Source: Verrucomicrobiales bacterium
GTDB lineage: Bacteria; Verrucomicrobiota; Verrucomicrobiia; Verrucomicrobiales; DEV007
Direction: 5' to 3'
Assembly: GCA_002705125.1 (NCBI GenBank)
Contig: PAHQ01000081.1
Location: 9,679 to 27,564, forward strand
DNA: 17,886 bases
The position numbers were made by a program, and so were the translations under genes. The notes beneath the pieces were generated by a model. It ran no database searches. It had not been told where the DNA came from and saw only the letters and a list, made by a program, of their open reading frames with translations. Positions 15,447 to 17,886 of this stretch are shown here, piece by piece (the stretch's first letter is position 1; every line of letters starts with the position of its first letter).

Positions 15447-16223
15447 ATGGAGGTGAAGACTTATTCTCAAAAGCTAACTCAAAGGATAGAGAGTGTTAAT
15501 TCTAACCTTTGCGTTGGACTAGATCCTAGATTGGATCAGATAGATGGTGATTTTGAGACGTTTGTTCTCAATCTTATCGATGAAACGATTTCGTCTGCTG
15601 CTTGTTACAAACCAAACGCGGCTTATTTTGAAGCGCTTGGTTCAAAAGGTTATGCGATAATGGAGAGAATTATTACGCACATACCAGATGATATCCCCGT
15701 TATTCTTGACGCAAAGCGTGGGGATATCGGTGCCACTCAATCCTATTATGCCAAGGCGTATTTTGAAATGATGGATGGAGTGGATGCAGTAACGATAAGC
15801 CCATACATGGGATTTGATTCCGTGGAACCAATGCTAAAATATCCGGGTAAGGCGGTTTATTTATTAGGGGTAACATCCAACAAGACCGCTCAGGATATTG
15901 AAACTCAAATTCTTAGTGATGGGAGATCTGTTTTTGAATTGGTATGTGATATGTCGAATAAGGATGTTACACATGATGGTGAAATAGGGTTTGTTCTTGG
16001 TCTTACTAATGCAGAATCAGATATTATTAATAAATTTCCCGATGCACCTTTACTTCTTCCAGGTCTTGGCGCGCAGGGGGGCGATTTGAGTCAACTCAAC
16101 GGTGCAAATAGGAAAGCCCCATTAGTCATAAACGTATCGAGGGGAGTTATGTTCGGAGAGGGCAGCGTTTCTCAGAGGGCCCTCAAATATAAGGAACAAA
16201 TTGCCGAAGCGCTTGGTGCTTAG
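15447..16223 (+). CDS. pyrF: Orotidine 5'-phosphate decarboxylase, class 2
   Basis: It decarboxylates OMP to UMP, the last step of the pathway. The protein has 258 residues from the ATG at 15447; an upstream in-frame ATG at 15390 would overlap pyrC by 50 nt and add 19 residues with no family counterpart. LCVGLDPR (21-28) is the first barrel strand, CYKPNAAYFE (53-62) holds the conserved Lys, and LDAKRGDIGATQ (87-98) holds the catalytic D88-K90-D93 set with the class 2 GDIGATQ form. LLPGLGAQGGD and the late NVSRG bind phosphate. It is last in the array and stops 6 nt before the convergent cca gene. Confidence 0.96.
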   Translation: MEVKTYSQKLTQRIESVNSNLCVGLDPRLDQIDGDFETFVLNLIDETISSAACYKPNAAYFEALGSKGYAIMERIITHIPDDIPVILDAKRGDIGATQSYYAKAYFEMMDGVDAVTISPYMGFDSVEPMLKYPGKAVYLLGVTSNKTAQDIETQILSDGRSVFELVCDMSNKDVTHDGEIGFVLGLTNAESDIINKFPDAPLLLPGLGAQGGDLSQLNGANRKAPLVINVSRGVMFGEGSVSQRALKYKEQIAEALGA

Positions 16224-16229
16224 TGTTAT

Positions 16230-17552
16230 TTATTGTTTCAATCTATTGGTGTTGATCCAACCTAAAGCTTCCTCTTTTGTTTTAAGGTGACCTTCAAGTT
16301 GCAGATCCTGAATTGATGTTAAAGTTTTGCCAAGGCTAGGTCCGGGATTCCAACCCAACTCTATGAGGTCTTTACCAGTTAAGAGAGGCTCTGGAATAAT
16401 GGGTTCGTTGGCGAATTCGATAATTTTTTCATTTAGAAAATCATAGTTATCAAGCCCTCCCCAGCTGCCTAAACAATCAACACGGTGAAGCTCTTTTTCA
16501 TCATTAAAAGTTGACCTAGACATAAATCTTTTGAGTTTGGATTGGCGCATTTTTTGGACGTCCTTAAATGTCATATGGTTAGCAACCATTTGGACAACAT
16601 CTTCAACGATTGAATTTGAAAACTTTAAGCCTCTAAGTATTTGATCGCTCATTTCTGCGCCTAGTTTGTCGTGGCCATTAAAACGAATTCTATCAGCGAC
16701 CTCATCGAATGTGTAGGTTGCGGGTTTGCCAATATCATGAAGAAGGACACTGAGAACTAACTCAATCGAAGGGTTTTTCTCAAGGAGGCTTAACATCAGT
16801 CGAGTATGAACAAATACATCTCCCTCTGGATGAAATTGTGGAGGCTGTTCACAACCTTTTAGCTTAAGGATTTCAGGGATAATATGCTCCATGAGACCGC
16901 TTTCAACCAAGAGGTCAAAACCAAGCACCCGGTTTTCATTAAGTAGAATTTTGGTTAATTCATCTCTAACTCTTTCTTTGCTGATTTTGGAAATTCCTTT
17001 CGCATTTATTTTAATGGATTTCCATGTCGCTTTCTCTATCTCGTAATTGAACCTTGCTGCAAATCGGATAGCCCTAAGTAGCCTTAAATGGTCTTCCTGG
17101 AATCTTAAATCTGGATCTCCAATGGCGCGAATAACCTTTTTCTCGATGTCAGATCTACCATCCACAAAATCGATATGTTTTTGGGATATGGGATCGTAAA
17201 AGATTCCATTTATTGTAAAATCTCTTCTAGCTGTATCCTCTTCAGGTGTTGAGAAAGTTACTTTCTCAGGATGTCGTCCATCTTTGTAAGATCCATCGTT
17301 TCTAAATGTTGCAACATCAAATGCAAGATTGTCTTTAATAACAATAACAACTCCAAAGTGTACCCCTACCTCACGGGTTTTATCAAAAATAGACGTTATT
17401 TGTTCAGGTAGTGCGCTGGTTGCGATATCATAATCTTTTGGGATTTCACTTCTAAGCATATCCCTTACGCAGCCTCCAGCAAGATAGGCGATATGGCCTT
17501 TCTCTTGAAGTTTGCTGATAATTTCGAAGGCGGCTGCTTTATTGCTGTCCAT
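16230..17552 (-). CDS. cca: CCA-adding tRNA nucleotidyltransferase with HD domain
   Basis: It adds or repairs the 3' CCA of tRNAs; close relatives are poly(A) polymerases, which sequence alone does not fully exclude. The 440-residue protein has LAGGCVRD (24-31), PKDYDIATSA (38-47) with the two catalytic Asp, TARRDFTINGI (107-117), and LRLLRAIRFAARF (156-168), the standard class II nucleotidyltransferase order. A C-terminal HD phosphohydrolase domain follows, with HPEGDVFVHT (241-250) and LLHDIGKPATY (270-280). The AT-rich leader has no Shine-Dalgarno. It converges on pyrF with a 6-nt spacer and lies divergent from the tRNA-Met gene across a 133-nt gap. Confidence 0.93.
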   Translation of the reverse strand: MDSNKAAAFEIISKLQEKGHIAYLAGGCVRDMLRSEIPKDYDIATSALPEQITSIFDKTREVGVHFGVVIVIKDNLAFDVATFRNDGSYKDGRHPEKVTFSTPEEDTARRDFTINGIFYDPISQKHIDFVDGRSDIEKKVIRAIGDPDLRFQEDHLRLLRAIRFAARFNYEIEKATWKSIKINAKGISKISKERVRDELTKILLNENRVLGFDLLVESGLMEHIIPEILKLKGCEQPPQFHPEGDVFVHTRLMLSLLEKNPSIELVLSVLLHDIGKPATYTFDEVADRIRFNGHDKLGAEMSDQILRGLKFSNSIVEDVVQMVANHMTFKDVQKMRQSKLKRFMSRSTFNDEKELHRVDCLGSWGGLDNYDFLNEKIIEFANEPIIPEPLLTGKDLIELGWNPGPSLGKTLTSIQDLQLEGHLKTKEEALGWINTNRLKQ

Positions 17553-17685
17553 TTAATGATTTAAGGTAGTGAGAATACTCTTCATTTGAGTTTCTTGAAA
17601 ACAAGATAAATATATGCTAAATAACTAGAAAGAGGGTTACAGTGTTTTGAATTTTGTTTATTACACACCTTTTTAAGTAATGATT
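17553..17685. other. Intergenic gap between cca and tRNA-Met
   Basis: This AT-rich 133-nt gap must hold the divergent promoters of cca and the tRNA. A TTGAAT (17647-17652) could be a -35 for the tRNA, but no clean -10 lies at the expected distance. I see no repeat, small gene or structured RNA here. Confidence 0.4.
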
Positions 17686-17760
17686 GGCAGGATAGCTCAG
17701 TGGTAGAGCAAAGGATTCATAAGCCTTGGGTCGAGAGTTCAATTCTCTCTCCTGCTACCA
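17686..17760 (+). tRNA. trnM: tRNA-Met (anticodon CAT), CCA encoded
   Basis: A complete 75-nt cloverleaf. The acceptor is GGCAGGA/TCCTGCT with a G1-U72 wobble, the D arm GCTC-AGTGGTA-GAGC, the anticodon arm AAGGA-TTCATAA-GCCTT, the variable loop GGGTC, the T arm GAGAG-TTCAATT-CTCTC, and the encoded end is ACCA. The anticodon stem lacks the three G-C pairs of initiator tRNA, so it is the elongator; a lysidine-modified tRNA-Ile with CAT cannot be fully excluded but the body favours Met. The closing pair 31-39 is an A-G mismatch. Confidence 0.93.
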
Positions 17761-17886
17761 TTACGTAACTGAACCATGAGAGAATTTGTTTGGAATATGT
17801 TTATCAAAGTGTTCGGCTGTCCTAAAGTATATCGCCGAACCAGTTCGAACTCCAATAATGAATCTCCATTCTCTTAGAGGAAGTTG
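17761..17886 (-). CDS. Possible 3' end of an unidentified gene, cut by the window edge
   Basis: On the - strand the frame is open for 41 codons from the window end to a TAA whose complement occupies 17761-17763, directly abutting the tRNA CCA end. The peptide begins QLPLREWRF and ends HIPNKFSHGSVT, with mixed, protein-like composition and A/T-rich third positions like the neighbours. I do not recognise it. Short length and the lack of any homolog in memory keep this tentative. Confidence 0.35.
   Translation of the reverse strand, partial: QLPLREWRFIIGVRTGSAIYFRTAEHFDKHIPNKFSHGSVT

Larger units (their letters stand above)
3153..16223 (+). other. Combined purine-pyrimidine biosynthetic operon (purCSLQMFDE-pyrRBCF)
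   Basis: Twelve co-oriented genes span 13 kb. Junctions: purC/purS 4-nt gap, purS/purL 20-nt overlap, purL/purQ 31-nt overlap, purQ/purM 6 nt, purM/purF 0 nt, purF/purD 6 nt, purD/purE 30 nt, purE/pyrR about 8-nt overlap, pyrR/pyrB 4-nt overlap, pyrB/pyrC 4 nt, pyrC/pyrF 7 nt. Such tightness implies co-transcription and translational coupling. The set covers PRPP to SAICAR except glycinamide ribonucleotide formylation, and aspartate plus carbamoyl phosphate to dihydroorotate plus the final decarboxylation to UMP. The 30-nt gap before purE is the only place with obvious room for an internal promoter. That the genes form a single transcript is inferred from spacing. Confidence 0.75.

Noticed and set aside
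15172..15447. 91-codon open frame antisense to the end of pyrC
   Set aside because: It is opposite conserved pyrC sequence with no recognisable protein pattern, so it is a shadow of the real gene.
17776..17877. 33-codon + strand ORF after the tRNA
   Set aside because: It is short, has no Shine-Dalgarno and resembles nothing known; the - strand frame in the same place has a more protein-like composition.
1..17886. CRISPR arrays, insertion sequences, phage genes, attachment-site duplication of the tRNA end
   Set aside because: No spaced direct repeats, transposase or integrase motifs, or second copy of the tRNA 3' end were seen by eye in the window.

Overview
The window looks like a low-GC (by eye about 40%) bacterial chromosome, probably a marine member of the Verrucomicrobiota or a nearby PVC/Bacteroidota-like lineage. 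This placement is inference. It rests on the long PurF with an internal catalytic Cys, a PVC/Bacteroidota style of PurF; on the near absence of Shine-Dalgarno sequences; and on a stand-alone PurS-like subunit beside an unusual PurC. No phage, IS, CRISPR or obvious transfer signal is visible.

Layout: 1-1961 holds three small-cluster genes on the + strand: an FmdB-type zinc-ribbon protein, a membrane protein with a degenerate endonuclease/exonuclease/phosphatase (EEP) fold, and a VOC/glyoxalase-fold protein. A - strand pyrD (class 2 dihydroorotate dehydrogenase) follows, divergent from a 12-gene + strand array (3153-16223): purC-like, purS-like, purL, purQ, purM, purF, purD, purE, pyrR, pyrB, pyrC, pyrF. 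Genes in this array overlap or are at most 7 nt apart, except for 30 nt before purE. A - strand CCA-adding enzyme converges on pyrF (6 nt apart). It is followed by a + strand tRNA-Met(CAU), and an edge-truncated - strand reading frame may abut the tRNA.

The array encodes most of de novo IMP synthesis (PurF, PurD, FGAM synthase PurS/L/Q, PurM, PurE, PurC) and then steps 2, 3 and 6 of UMP synthesis (PyrB, PyrC, PyrF), with step 4 (PyrD) divergent. Absent from the window: purN/purT, purK, purB, purH, carAB, pyrE. Joining both pathways in one apparent transcript raises the question of how the pyrimidine end is controlled separately. The sequence offers a candidate: PyrR is the first pyr gene, and its first codons contain a 4-bp hairpin with a CUGGGA loop that fits the CNGNGA hexaloop of known PyrR-binding RNAs.

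Other points of interest are two consecutive pathway enzymes (PurE and PurC) that are both highly divergent at canonical active-site positions, an EEP-fold membrane protein that has lost its catalytic residues, a PurS-like protein whose domain order looks permuted or one-and-a-half times repeated, and repeated TATAAA motifs just upstream of start codons that suggest leaderless or very short-leader messages.
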